Notes: a model not told the origin generated them from the letters alone. A stretch of DNA of 64,000 nucleotides from Rhodospirillaceae bacterium SYSU D60007 (GCA_003574685.1 QOCQ01000001.1:372001-436000); one strand, 5' to 3'. Shown: positions 42,811 to 51,715, counted from the first letter of the stretch. Numbers and translations are program-made.

Positions 42811-43254
42811 TTATTGATTGATCTCGGGTTCGACGAGCCTTGCCAGGTTTCGCAGCGACTCCTGCCAGCCGAGATAACAAGCCTCCGGTGGAATCGCGTC
42901 CGGGATACCGGCCTGCGTGATCTCGATCTCGGTGCCGACCGATACCTTCTTTAATGTCACCGTCACCTGCATTTCGCCGGGCAGGTTGGAATCGTCGAAC
43001 CTGTCCGTGTAGCGCAGGCGCTCGCCCGGGACGAGCTCGACATATTCGCCGCCGAACGCGTGGCTGTTACCCGTTGTGAAGTTTCTGAACGACATTCTGT
43101 GCGTGCCGCCGACCTTCGGCTCCAGGTGATGAACCGTGCAGGCAAAACCATTGGGTGGAAGCCATTTGGCAAGCGCATCCGCTTCAACGAACGCGCGATA
43201 GACTTTCTGCGGGCTGGTTGCCAGAACGCGGTGCAAGCGTACGGTGGCTGGCAT
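42811..43254 (-). CDS. SRPBCC/AHSA1-family protein
   Basis: This 147-residue protein has the START-like AHSA1 pattern: RVLATSPQKVYRAFVEADALAKWLPPNGF, then GGEYVELVPGERLRYTDRF and a C-terminal helix GWQESLRNLARLVEPE. Members bind hydrophobic ligands or act in stress responses. AGAAGGAGAA precedes the ATG. It is divergent from the LLM oxidoreductase gene. Confidence 0.88.
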   Translation of the reverse strand: MPATVRLHRVLATSPQKVYRAFVEADALAKWLPPNGFACTVHHLEPKVGGTHRMSFRNFTTGNSHAFGGEYVELVPGERLRYTDRFDDSNLPGEMQVTVTLKKVSVGTEIEITQAGIPDAIPPEACYLGWQESLRNLARLVEPEINQ

Positions 43255-43396
43255 ATCATTTCTCCTTCTGGCGGAAGTGCCGGTTTATGCCTCGAGGACG
43301 AAGGAGGCCTCGCCAATCCGACGCCGGGTGTCGGACTTTTTTGGGGTCAGGGATCAGAAGTCATCGCATTGCAGCCTTCGCACCATGGGAGCCATC

Positions 43397-44227
43397 ATGC
43401 AGATCGGCATTGTCATCATCCCCGGCGCGCCGCGAGAAAGCGGCCCCAAGGCCGTGGTCGAGCGCGTGATTGATTTCGGCCGGCGCGTCGAGCGCCTGGG
43501 TTTCGCCGGCTGCTGGATCGTCGATGCCTTCGCGCGTGGCCAGGCCATGCTCGATCCGCTGATGGTGCTCTCGATCCTGGCCGGCGTGACCCAGCGCATG
43601 GAGCTCGGCACCTGCGTGATGCAGGTGCCATTGCGCCATCCTGTCGAGCTGGCGCATCGCGCGCAGACGCTGCACCTGCTGTCCGGCGGGCGCTTTCGCT
43701 TCGGCGTGGGCAGCGGCTCGACGCAGCACGATTTCGACGCGGTGCAGGCGGACTACGCGCGCCGTTTCAAGACCCTGCCGGAGTCGCTGGCGGTGATGCG
43801 CCGCGTCTGGGCGGGCAAGCCCGTGTATGGCCCGGCGCTCAGCGTCTGGCCTGGCACCGAAGGCGGCCCGCCGGTTTTTCTTGGCGCCTGGCGCAGCCAG
43901 CGCTGGATCGATCTCGCGGCCATGCACTGCCATGGCTGGATCGCGTCGGCGATCTATGCGGGCATGGACGAATTGCCCATCGGGCTGGACATGTTTCGCA
44001 AGGCTGGCGGGAAGCGCGCGCTTCTTGCCAATATTTTTACCGACCTGCGGCCAGACCCGCCGGCGCATCCGCTGGCTGAGCGCGCGAAGGTGACGCTGGT
44101 TTGCGACAAGACGAACGCACGCGACCGCTTGCGCCGGCTGCAGGACATCGGCTTTGATGATGCGCTGCTCATCGTGCCGTTCGATGCGCCGGAGATGCTT
44201 GAAGATGTCCGCGCGCTGCTTCCGTAG
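43397..44227 (+). CDS. LLM-class flavin-dependent oxidoreductase
   Basis: The ATG at 43397, with GGGAG six bases upstream, gives 276 residues starting MQIGIVIIPGAPRESGPKAV. The luciferase-like pattern is clear: RLGFAGCWIVDAFARG, RMELGTCVMQVPLRHPVELA and GGRFRFGVGSGSTQHDFDAV. It is a second member of the class in this window, only distantly similar to the one at 33256. Its end overlaps the following lipoprotein gene. Confidence 0.82.
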   Translation: MQIGIVIIPGAPRESGPKAVVERVIDFGRRVERLGFAGCWIVDAFARGQAMLDPLMVLSILAGVTQRMELGTCVMQVPLRHPVELAHRAQTLHLLSGGRFRFGVGSGSTQHDFDAVQADYARRFKTLPESLAVMRRVWAGKPVYGPALSVWPGTEGGPPVFLGAWRSQRWIDLAAMHCHGWIASAIYAGMDELPIGLDMFRKAGGKRALLANIFTDLRPDPPAHPLAERAKVTLVCDKTNARDRLRRLQDIGFDDALLIVPFDAPEMLEDVRALLP

Positions 44228-44648
44228 CGTCATGCTGGCCGCGCTCGTCGCAACGCTGGCGGCCTGTGCGCCTGCGACGACCGACAGCACCTCTCACGCT
44301 TTCGAGCCCAGGGCGGGCGCCGGCGTCGTCTACGTGATCCGCGGCCTGGATGCGGTGGTGCTGGCGGGTGCACCGGTGCAGTACGACGGCCAGCCCGTGG
44401 GTTCGCTGCGCCGTTACGACTACGTCAGGCTCGACGTGCCGCCCGGTCCGCACCGCATCACCTGCGGTACCGACGGCGTGCAACATCCCTTCGACGTCCA
44501 GCCCGGACACGCAGTCTTCGTCGAGGTGCTGCTGCATGTCGGCTGGATGGCGCCGCGTTGCGAGCTGCGCACGCTGGACGACCTCACCGGCCGAGCGCGA
44601 GTGACGGAAGGCAAACGCCTCGGCCCGTCGAGAACAGCTTCGTGGTGA
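44205..44648 (+). CDS. DUF2846-like lipoprotein
   Basis: From ATG 44205 the protein has 147 residues with a lipoprotein signal (MLAALVATLAAC; lipobox LAAC). The mature part has GVVYVIRGLDAVVLAGAPVQ, YDGQPVGSLRRYDYVRLDVP and PGPHRITCG, matching the DUF2846 beta-sandwich. Translation starts inside the preceding gene, so the two are coupled. Confidence 0.75.
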   Translation: MSARCFRSVMLAALVATLAACAPATTDSTSHAFEPRAGAGVVYVIRGLDAVVLAGAPVQYDGQPVGSLRRYDYVRLDVPPGPHRITCGTDGVQHPFDVQPGHAVFVEVLLHVGWMAPRCELRTLDDLTGRARVTEGKRLGPSRTASW

Positions 44649-44657
44649 AAGAATAGC

Positions 44658-44740
44658 TTCATGGTGAGCCTGTCGAACCATGAAGCGGCTCGCACCACCG
44701 GCCCTGTGACGCCTTCATGGTTCGACAGGCTCACCATGAA
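44658..44740. repeat. Perfect 28-base inverted repeat
   Basis: The left arm 44658-44685 (begins TTCATGGTGAGCC) and right arm 44713-44740 (ends GGCTCACCATGAA) are exact reverse complements with a 27-base spacer. It lies between a convergent pair of genes and could be a REP-type element and a bidirectional terminator. Confidence 0.8.
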
Positions 44741-44750
44741 GGCTGGCCGT

Positions 44751-45173
44751 TCAATACGCCTTTCCCTGCGGATAGGTGGCGAAGGCCGGTACGTCCGGGT
44801 CCATGTGGTCCCAGGGCTGCGCGCTCTTGACGAAGATGTTGGCGTCAGGCCGGAACCAGCTCGCATCATCGAAGGTGCAGACCCGCACGCCGACGATGTC
44901 TGGCCGGGTCGACACCTGCACGTAGAGCGGTGTGCCGCAGTCGCCGCAGAACACGCGCGTGATGTCGTTGCCGGCGTCGGACTTCGCCACGTAACGCTTG
45001 GGCGAGCCGCGCACGACACGGAACGCCGCCGCCGGCATGCGCACGGCTGCCACGTGTGGCGCGCCACTCTGGCGCTGGCAGTCGCGACAATGGCATTGCA
45101 GGGAAAACTGCGGCTCGCCGCCGCATTCGTAGCGCACCGCCCCGCACAGGCACCCGCCGGATCTCGTCTGCAT
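44751..45173 (-). CDS. GFA-family glutathione-dependent formaldehyde-activating enzyme-like protein
   Basis: This 140-residue protein has the GFA/CENP-V zinc ligands: GGCLCGAVRYEC, CHCRDCQRQSG and FCGDCGTPLYV. AGAAGGAG lies just upstream of the start. Members of the family are usually annotated from similarity to the formaldehyde-activating enzyme, but most have no proven substrate. Confidence 0.88.
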   Translation of the reverse strand: MQTRSGGCLCGAVRYECGGEPQFSLQCHCRDCQRQSGAPHVAAVRMPAAAFRVVRGSPKRYVAKSDAGNDITRVFCGDCGTPLYVQVSTRPDIVGVRVCTFDDASWFRPDANIFVKSAQPWDHMDPDVPAFATYPQGKAY

Positions 45174-45303
45174 ACGCCTTCTCCTTCAGCGAAATCGCTG
45201 AGGAGTGTAGCGGCAGTGCCTCGCAGAAATCCCGCCAATCCGGATTCCCGGTGGTATCCATAGGCACTTCCTTGAGGCCAATTGCGCGGGGCGAGGAACT
45301 GAA

Positions 45304-45678
45304 ATGAAGGATCTGATCCCGTATCAGGGCCTCTCGGCCGCCACCGAGCAGGCGCTGGTGGCGCTCGAAAACGCGCGCCAACTTGATGGCCTTGAGTCTC
45401 AGTATCAGGTGCTTCTCGAAGAACGGAACCGGCGCATCACGGCCTTCCTGCTGCCGGTACTGCCGACGGCGCTGACGGGCGTGTTGTTGATCTGGGCGGT
45501 CCAGTCCATCGGCTGGCTGCCAGAGCGCGCGCCGTGGGCGTATGCCTTCGGCCCGATCCTGTTTGTGGCGCTGGTGATGTCCCGCATCCGGCCAAACGCG
45601 GCCCGCGACGATGCCAGGATCGGCAAGGTGCTGCGGAAATGGCGCAAGGCTGCCAGAGCGCGCCGCATCAGCGCATGA
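45304..45678 (+). CDS. Hypothetical two-helix membrane protein
   Basis: This 124-residue protein has a helical start (TEQALVALENARQLDGLESQ), two transmembrane segments (AFLLPVLPTALTGVLLIWAV and AYAFGPILFVALVM) and a basic C-terminus. GAGGAACTGAA precedes the ATG. No family is recognised. Confidence 0.6.
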   Translation: MKDLIPYQGLSAATEQALVALENARQLDGLESQYQVLLEERNRRITAFLLPVLPTALTGVLLIWAVQSIGWLPERAPWAYAFGPILFVALVMSRIRPNAARDDARIGKVLRKWRKAARARRISA

Positions 45679-45713
45679 TGCTGGGAGCGCGGGCAGTAAA
45701 GGCGATGTGATTG

Positions 45714-46010
45714 CTACGTCGCCTGCAGAGCCTTCTGCACGGCCTTGGGTGCGCGGTCGATGACCAACAGGTAGGCGCGGGTCGGTCCCTCGGGCTGGCG
45801 CAATCCCTGTTCCCAGTGGCGCAGGGTATTGACGCTGAAGCCGAAGCGGCTGGCGAATTCCTCCTGGGTCATGCGCAGCCTCGCCCGGATAGCCTTTACG
45901 TCGATGGCTTCCGGAATGTGAACACGGTATGCCTTCGTATCGGCGCGACGCTCGGCATAGGAGACGGCCTCTTCCAAACCCCGCCGGATACTATCCGCCA
46001 CCTTGCTCAT
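45714..46010 (-). CDS. HTH antitoxin/transcriptional regulator (HigA/NadS-like)
   Basis: This 98-residue protein has an XRE-type HTH: IRARLRMTQEEFASRFGFSV followed by NTLRHWEQGLRQPEGPTRAY. The N-terminal IRRGLEEAVSYAERR helix is usual for antitoxins of the RelE/HigB-associated type. Its ATG overlaps the toxin stop by four bases. It would repress its own promoter. Confidence 0.85.
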   Translation of the reverse strand: MSKVADSIRRGLEEAVSYAERRADTKAYRVHIPEAIDVKAIRARLRMTQEEFASRFGFSVNTLRHWEQGLRQPEGPTRAYLLVIDRAPKAVQKALQAT

Positions 46011-46363
46011 TTCTTTCTCCTTCTGAACGCCTCGACCAGCACGGCGGTGAGGCGTCTAAAATCGTTGCGGTCCCTTTCGCTCAGATTGGCGCGTTGGTTT
46101 TTGGCGTAGGCGGTCAGGGCAAATAGCGGCATGTCGGCGTTATGATAGAAGTAGATTACCCGTGCGCCACCACGCTTGCCGCGGCCCTCCAACGCCCAGC
46201 GCAGCTTTCGAACGCCGCCCGTTCCGGCGATGAGGTCACCTGCCGTGGGGTTACTGGCGAGATAATCCACCAGCAGCATCCGTTCCGCTTCATCCATCAG
46301 CTTGTGGGTGGCTGCCAGGAACTCCGGCGTTTCGACCACCGTAACGGAAACCGGTCGAGCCAC
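46007..46363 (-). CDS. RelE/HigB-type toxin
   Basis: This 118-residue protein has the RelE-like core: FLAATHKLMDEAERMLLVDY, GTGGVRKLRWALEGRGKRGG and ARVIYFYHNADMPLFALTAYAKN, followed by a helix NLSERDRNDFRRLTAVLVEA. Such toxins cleave mRNA on ribosomes. Here the toxin precedes the antitoxin, the HigBA order. Confidence 0.85.
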   Translation of the reverse strand: MARPVSVTVVETPEFLAATHKLMDEAERMLLVDYLASNPTAGDLIAGTGGVRKLRWALEGRGKRGGARVIYFYHNADMPLFALTAYAKNQRANLSERDRNDFRRLTAVLVEAFRRRKK

Positions 46364-46392
46364 GGCATACTACTCCAATGGACTATATTCGA

Positions 46393-47394
46393 TCAAGCTT
46401 CGTCGGGCCCGACGCGGAAGCCGCGGTGACGGGCGGCGCCCCTCATCATGCGCTTCAGCTCGGGCGGTTCCAGCACGGTGACGCCCTCGCCCCAGGTGTA
46501 GAGGTGCCAGCACATCTCCATGAGCCCGCCGGCGCGGAAGCGCACGATCAGTGAGCCGTCCCGCTGCTTCTCGAATTGCTGCGTGGGGTGGAAGATGTAT
46601 TCCAGCGCGGCCGGCGCGAGCTCGGGCGCGAAATGCCAGGCGACGTCCCTGGGTTCCTCCTGGAAGACGCCGAAGGCGCGCTGCGCGAATTCTTCCAGGG
46701 AGAATGCAGGATCGCGCCGGAACGGCTTGTCGAGCACCGTGACCTTGCGGATGCTGGACAGCGCAAACAGCCGTGCCTCCCCCGGATGGCGGTCCGGCGC
46801 CATGCCGACGAGATAGTGGCGATTGCCGAACAGGAAGCCGTAGGGTTCGAGATGGCGGCCCGAGGCGCGGCCCGAGTGCCGGCTCTTGTAGGCCAGATAT
46901 ATCATGCGCGTCTGCTTGATCGCCTGGCGGATGGAGTCGATGAACTCCGGCCGGATCGCGGGGCGTGGTCCCGGGCGCATCGCCAGACCCTCGGCCTCCA
47001 GCAGCGCCTCCACGTCTGGCTCGAGCTGGCGCTGGGTTTTGGCCGGCAGTGCCGCGCGCAGCTTTGCGGCGAGCGCATCGAGCGATGCCGCCCGCCGCTT
47101 CAGGTTGTGTTGTCGCAGCAGCCGCGCCGTCGCTTCCAGATCGGCGATCTCCTCGGCGTCGATCGCGCCCGGCGTCACGGTGCCCGGCACCGGGATGCGC
47201 CAGCGCGGCCGTTGTTCGTCATCCACCATCTGCTCGATCTGCGGGAAATTGCGGGCCACGGCATCGCGCATACGCCGCGCCGTGCTGCGGCTGACCCGGA
47301 ACCTGCTCTCGATGTCCCCTAGGCTGAGACCGAGCCGCGAGCCCTGCATCTCCAGGGCCAGCTGCAGCACCTGGTCGGTATTGGCGTAACGCAT
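46393..47394 (-). CDS. WYL-domain transcriptional regulator
   Basis: From ATG 47394 (GGGGGAG upstream) it has 333 residues: an N-terminal HTH (GLSLGDIESRFRVSRSTARR, then MRDAVARNFPQI), a middle linker, and a WYL domain with YLAYKSRHSGRASGRHLEPY and GNRHYLVGM. The C-terminal WCX-like end has GLMEMCWHLYTWGEGVTVLEP. The frame is open far upstream but that part lies over the divergent gene. It faces an ARPP-1 gene across 84 bases and probably regulates it. Confidence 0.85.
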   Translation of the reverse strand: MRYANTDQVLQLALEMQGSRLGLSLGDIESRFRVSRSTARRMRDAVARNFPQIEQMVDDEQRPRWRIPVPGTVTPGAIDAEEIADLEATARLLRQHNLKRRAASLDALAAKLRAALPAKTQRQLEPDVEALLEAEGLAMRPGPRPAIRPEFIDSIRQAIKQTRMIYLAYKSRHSGRASGRHLEPYGFLFGNRHYLVGMAPDRHPGEARLFALSSIRKVTVLDKPFRRDPAFSLEEFAQRAFGVFQEEPRDVAWHFAPELAPAALEYIFHPTQQFEKQRDGSLIVRFRAGGLMEMCWHLYTWGEGVTVLEPPELKRMMRGAARHRGFRVGPDEA

Positions 47395-47478
47395 CCCCCA
47401 ACTCCCCCTTGATCGGACAAATACCACAGGCGGGCCGCGTCCGAAACTGACACCCCTTGCCGTCATGTTCCCGGAATC

Positions 47479-48405
47479 ATGACCCGGCGCGATCTCACGA
47501 CGTTCCTGTCCGCACTCTCCCCTGCACCGGCGCAGGGTCATCGAAACCTTTGCATCGTTCCCGTTCTGGCTGGCGATGAAGCGCCCAGCGGGAAGCTGAC
47601 CCTGGACGAGGCACTGGGAAGGGGGCTGGCGGAGGTGACGGAAGTCTCCGAGCAGGGCGACGTACCGCGCCTGCTGTTCCTCAATCATGGCAATGCGCCG
47701 GTCCTGATGATCGACGGCGAGGAACTGATCGGTGCGCGGCAGAACCGGATCCTGAATCTCAGCATCCTGGCGCCCGGCCGCGCGTCGCTGGAGATCCCGG
47801 TGTCCTGCATCGAGCAGGGCCGCTGGGCCTGGAGCTCCCGCCGCTTTACGTCCTCCGACCGGGTGATCTACGCCAGCCTGCGGCGGGCCAACGTCGAATC
47901 GGTATCGGCGAATCTGCGCCGGCGCGGGCACCGTCATGCGGACCAGTACGCGGTGTGGAGCAGCATCGCGGCGAAGTCCGTGCGGCTGGATGCCTCCTCT
48001 CAGACTTGGGCCGCGGGCGCGCTTTATGACCGGCATGCGGCGGAGCTCCAGGAATTTGTGCAGAGCTTCCGATCGGCCGACCGGCAAGTGGGCGCGATCT
48101 TCCATGTGAACGGCCGTCTGGCAGGTCTGGAGATCTTCGGCGCACCTGACCTGTTGGCGCGTCTGCTGCCCAAGATCATACGGGGCTATGCCCTCGATGC
48201 GCTGGACCATGCACTTTGCGGGCCTGCACCGCCTCACGCACCCGATGGCACGGCGCTTCTGTCGGCCCTGGCTCGCTGCCGGATCACGCGCCATCGCGCC
48301 GTGGGGCTTGGGGATGACCTCAGGCTCACCGGACAGGGACTCGCCGGCGCCGCCTTGGTTGCCGGCGGCAAGCCTGTGCACCTGACCGCGTACGCCACCA
48401 CTTGA
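47479..48405 (+). CDS. ARPP-1 family protein
   Basis: This 308-residue protein shows the ARPP-1 pattern (a family predicted to process ADP-ribose): LFLNHGNAPVLMIDGEELIG, ARQNRILNLSILAPGRASLE and IPVSCIEQGRWAW. The later part has GAIFHVNGRLAGLEIFGAPD. The family was defined by comparative genomics and catalysis is not demonstrated to my knowledge. It is divergent from a WYL regulator, which often senses nucleotide-like ligands. Confidence 0.75.
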   Translation: MTRRDLTTFLSALSPAPAQGHRNLCIVPVLAGDEAPSGKLTLDEALGRGLAEVTEVSEQGDVPRLLFLNHGNAPVLMIDGEELIGARQNRILNLSILAPGRASLEIPVSCIEQGRWAWSSRRFTSSDRVIYASLRRANVESVSANLRRRGHRHADQYAVWSSIAAKSVRLDASSQTWAAGALYDRHAAELQEFVQSFRSADRQVGAIFHVNGRLAGLEIFGAPDLLARLLPKIIRGYALDALDHALCGPAPPHAPDGTALLSALARCRITRHRAVGLGDDLRLTGQGLAGAALVAGGKPVHLTAYATT

Positions 48406-48419
48406 TCGGGGAGAAATCC

Positions 48420-48833
48420 GTGCCGCGACTGTTCAGGCAAATGGCAGCGGCCCTGGTAACGGCTTCGCTGTTGGCCGGCTGTGGGGATGCCGGCGAGTTC
48501 GAGCGCACCATGCAGGCCAGGGTCGGGCTGACCGAAGAGGCGCTTGTCGACAGGCTGGGGCCGCCCGACGCCACGTATCGGCTGGACAACGATGACAGCG
48601 GCGCGCGCTATCTGACATGGGTGAAGGCCGGCAAGGCCGCCAGCATGAACGCCGAGACGCCGCGTTGTCGCATGACCTTCAAGGTCGGCCCCGACCGCGT
48701 CGTGCGGGGCTACTCCTATGACGGCAGCGCCTGCAACGATGGTGGCAGCTCAGGACCGGGCTGGTGGGACGTTGTGAGCACGGTGCTGGTGATCGCCGCG
48801 ACCGGCGGCCTCGTCCTGCTGGGCGCCTGGTAG
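48420..48833 (+). CDS. Small lipoprotein
   Basis: The GTG at 48420, with GGGGAGAA upstream, gives 137 residues with a lipoprotein signal (AAALVTASLLAGC). The mature region (EALVDRLGPPDATYRLDNDD) resembles SmpA/OmlA-like fold proteins, followed by a conserved CRMTFKVGPDRVVRGYSYDG segment, and it ends with a hydrophobic helix. It immediately follows ARPP-1. Confidence 0.65.
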   Translation: MPRLFRQMAAALVTASLLAGCGDAGEFERTMQARVGLTEEALVDRLGPPDATYRLDNDDSGARYLTWVKAGKAASMNAETPRCRMTFKVGPDRVVRGYSYDGSACNDGGSSGPGWWDVVSTVLVIAATGGLVLLGAW

Positions 48834-48840
48834 GCGCCGG

Positions 48841-49608
48841 TTACAGCCGCGCGTTGGTGGCGTCCCACACGCCGTCGACCCTGTAGGTGACGTCGCTGGT
48901 GGTCAGCTTCGCCACCGTGGCGAGCTGCTGCGTCAGCCAGGTGGCGAACGGCACGTAGTGGCGCGCCCGCACGCGCTCGCCGGCGTTCATCACGCTCTCT
49001 GTGTCGCTGAGCCAGCTCCGGTTCGGCGTGTGGCGCAGGTTGTCGAAAAAATCCGGGTTCGTATCGTACTCATCATTGAGACCCAGCATGTGGCCGAACT
49101 CGTGAACAACGGCCCGTTGCTTCGTGGGACCGCCCCGGTTCCTGGCGTCGTTGGCGCTGTTCATCATATCGGCATTGCCCAGCCGATACCGGACCTCGGC
49201 CGAGTCCGGCGTGCCTGTGGGAACCTTCTTGACGGTGATCTCGAAATCGTCGTCCGAGTGCCAGCCGTCGATATGGGTCTTGAGCGCAAACAGCACCCCG
49301 ACATCGCGCAGCCGCCGGTGCGGGGCCGTGCTGCCTGTGGTGATCCGCCACCTGTCGTCCCACACGGACTTGATGGCCTTGACGGCATTGTCGACGAATT
49401 TCCTCTGTTCGCTGAGGAACCATTTCAGGCCGTTGTCCGCCTCTTCGAACTGGAACTGCAAGGTCATGCCGACCACCAGCACGCTGCGATCATCGCGCCC
49501 CAGCTCGGGATAAAGGGTCAGCCGGTACACCTTGCCGCCGGTCAGAGCGATCGGCGTCTTGACGTTGATTCCGCTCATCAGCGGTCGCGCGAAATCGGGA
49601 AACAGCAT
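48841..49608 (-). CDS. Zinc metalloprotease-like protein
   Basis: This 255-residue protein has a metzincin-like zinc site, VVHEFGHMLGLNDEYD (HExxHxxGxxD), and a Met-turn candidate SVMNAGERV. GGAGGG precedes the ATG. There is no signal peptide. The N-terminal half is a beta-rich domain (KVYRLTLYPELGRDDRSVLV) that I cannot name. The target is unknown. Confidence 0.7.
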   Translation of the reverse strand: MLFPDFARPLMSGINVKTPIALTGGKVYRLTLYPELGRDDRSVLVVGMTLQFQFEEADNGLKWFLSEQRKFVDNAVKAIKSVWDDRWRITTGSTAPHRRLRDVGVLFALKTHIDGWHSDDDFEITVKKVPTGTPDSAEVRYRLGNADMMNSANDARNRGGPTKQRAVVHEFGHMLGLNDEYDTNPDFFDNLRHTPNRSWLSDTESVMNAGERVRARHYVPFATWLTQQLATVAKLTTSDVTYRVDGVWDATNARL

Positions 49609-49739
49609 GCTGCCCTCCTCGCCGGGTGCCGCCCGCAGGATGCTGGCGGTGCGTCGATGAGGGGTGAATTATAAGTGATCGGTCGCTCGCAAAACATCAT
49701 CCAGAAGTCCCGGCTTCGGTGATGGCGAGCAATTCGCCA

Positions 49740-50066
49740 TCAGCTCTGAGGCGGCAGGAAGAGGCAGATCGGCGTCAGGACGGGGCTCCCGTCCATGTCG
49801 CCTGCAAACGTGCGAAAGCAGACATGGACCCGGCTGTCGGGAGATGCTCTCACGGGGAAGCCCGCCGGGACCAGGATCCGCAGGTCGCCGACGACCACGG
49901 TCAAGTCGCCGCCACGTCCGTCGGTATCGACGGCCCTTGCCGGCACGCAATCCTGCTGCGCGCAGCATTCGACCGGATACCAGTCGTGTGCATGTGCCGT
50001 CGCGCAACCGGCGAACGTGCCGGCAAGGCTCGACAGGATTGCAAAGGCAAGGGCGACAGTTCGCAT
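49740..50066 (-). CDS. Conserved periplasmic hypothetical protein
   Basis: From ATG 50066 (GGGGAGAGAG upstream) the protein has 108 residues with a signal peptide (TVALAFAILSSLAGTFAGC). The mature part starts HAHDWYPVECCAQQDCVPA, with four Cys in all, and reads as a small secreted domain common in rhizobia-like genomes. The role is unknown. Confidence 0.7.
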   Translation of the reverse strand: MRTVALAFAILSSLAGTFAGCATAHAHDWYPVECCAQQDCVPARAVDTDGRGGDLTVVVGDLRILVPAGFPVRASPDSRVHVCFRTFAGDMDGSPVLTPICLFLPPQS

Positions 50067-50183
50067 CGTCGTCTCTCTCCCCGAAGCGCTTGTCGCACCG
50101 GGGCGGGGCCATCGGCAGTTGCGTCGGCGGGCGAGGGGGTTGCGGGCCGTTGCGGGCGCCGGGCAATGGGCGCACAAAGGCGC

Positions 50184-51650
50184 ATGGCGACCGGCGATTT
50201 CGCGCAAAATCTCGGGCTGGTGCTCGCGGCCTTGAACCTGAGCCGCGGCCGCCTGGCGCAGTCCCTGGGAGTCGACAAGTCGGTGGTCAGCCGGTGGGCT
50301 TCGGGCGTGCAGGTGCCGTCCGACCACAACCTGGCACTGCTGACCGAAATGGTCGTGCGCCATCGGCCGGGCTTTGCACGGCACGACTGGAAACTTGACG
50401 CCGATGCCTTCGCGGCAAGACTGGCCGCCCTTGACGTGACCGCCTCGGCGCCCGACCGCCCTTCGATCGCCGTGTTGCCGCTCCAGAACATGACCGGCGA
50501 TCCCGGCCAGGACTACTTCGCCGATGGCCTCGCCGAGGAAATCATCACCGCCCTGTCGCGCTTCAAGTCGTTGCTGGTCATCGCCCGCAATTCAAGCTTC
50601 GCCTACAAGGGGAAGTCGGTCGACGTCAGGCAGATCGGCCGCGAGCTCGGCGTGCGCTATCTCCTCGAGGGCAGCGTACGCCAGGCCGGCGGGCAAGTGC
50701 GCATCGCCGGGCAGCTCGTCGAGTGCACGACCGGAGCGCATCTCTGGGCCGACCGGTTCGACAGCGCGCTGGCGGATGTCTTCGAGCTGCAGGACCGTCT
50801 CACCACCTGTGTCGTGGGCGCCATCGCACCCTCGCTCGACAAGGCAGAGATCGAGCGTGCCCGCCGCAAGCACGTCGCAAACCTGAACGCCTATGATTGC
50901 TATCTTCGTGGCCTCGCCCTGTCGCGGTTGAAAACCCGGGAGGCGGTGGAAGGGGGCACGCGGCTGTTTTACCGCGCGATCGAGCTCGACCCGGGCTTCG
51001 CGACGCCCTGCGGACTGATCTGCTTCGCCTCGGCCGTGCGCCGGAACAAGGGCTGGATGGCGGATGCGCAAACGGAAGAGGGAGAGGTCCGCCGGCTGGC
51101 CTCCATTGTGTCCGCAATCGGAGGCGATGACGCGCTGGCACTTTGCGCAGCGGGCTACGCGCTCGGCTGGGTCTGCGATGATCTCGAGGCTGGTGTTGCC
51201 ATGATAGATCGCGGCCTCGCGGTCAACCCGAACCTGGCCTTCGGCTGGCAGTGTCGGGGTTGGGCGAGCGTGCTCGTGGGGCAGCATCAGTCCGCTCTCG
51301 AACAGCTCGCTCACGCCCTGCGCCTGAACCCGTTCGACCCGGACAATTGCGGGCCAGAACGCGGGATGGCAGCGGCTCTGTTGCATCTGAAGAGAGTCGA
51401 TGAGGCTCTGCCCTGGGCCAACCGGGCGCTGGCCAACCAACCCGGCGAGATCGCCAGCCAACGCGTTGCCGCCGCCGTCAATGCCCTGGCTGGCCGCCTC
51501 GACGAGGCAAGACGGATCATGGCGGACATCTTGCGTCTGCATCCGCAGATGCGTCTGGCCGGGCTCAGCGGCAAGGTTGTGGGCCTCCGCCGGCAGGAGG
51601 ATCTCGAGCGGCTCCATCAGGGCTTGCGGCTCGCCGGCATGCCCGATTGA
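50184..51650 (+). CDS. HTH-TolB-like-TPR protein
   Basis: This about 488-residue protein has three parts. An XRE-type HTH comes first (SRGRLAQSLGVDKSVVSRWA, SGVQVPSDHNLALL). Next is the TolB-like domain usually found with adenylate cyclases (SIAVLPLQNMTGDPGQDYFA, DGLAEEIITALSRFKSLLVI, GSVRQAGGQVRIAGQLVE). Last are tetratricopeptide repeats (ALEQLAHALRLNPFDPDN, EALPWANRALANQPGEIAS). No cyclase domain is present. ATG 50166 is an alternative start. It is probably a signalling regulator. Confidence 0.82.
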   Translation: MATGDFAQNLGLVLAALNLSRGRLAQSLGVDKSVVSRWASGVQVPSDHNLALLTEMVVRHRPGFARHDWKLDADAFAARLAALDVTASAPDRPSIAVLPLQNMTGDPGQDYFADGLAEEIITALSRFKSLLVIARNSSFAYKGKSVDVRQIGRELGVRYLLEGSVRQAGGQVRIAGQLVECTTGAHLWADRFDSALADVFELQDRLTTCVVGAIAPSLDKAEIERARRKHVANLNAYDCYLRGLALSRLKTREAVEGGTRLFYRAIELDPGFATPCGLICFASAVRRNKGWMADAQTEEGEVRRLASIVSAIGGDDALALCAAGYALGWVCDDLEAGVAMIDRGLAVNPNLAFGWQCRGWASVLVGQHQSALEQLAHALRLNPFDPDNCGPERGMAAALLHLKRVDEALPWANRALANQPGEIASQRVAAAVNALAGRLDEARRIMADILRLHPQMRLAGLSGKVVGLRRQEDLERLHQGLRLAGMPD

Positions 51651-51704
51651 AGGGCTTGGCTGGCGGGTCCCGTAACCCACAAGGCAGCGATGCGCCGCTT
51701 CATG

Positions 51705-51715
51705 TTGCAACGCAG
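51705..51715. promoter_or_regulatory. Near-match PhaR-type site upstream of phaA
   Basis: TTGCAACGCAG differs at one position from the CTGC-N3-GCAG operator seen twice before phaB. It lies about 170 bases upstream of the phaA start. One mismatch makes this weak support. Confidence 0.3.
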
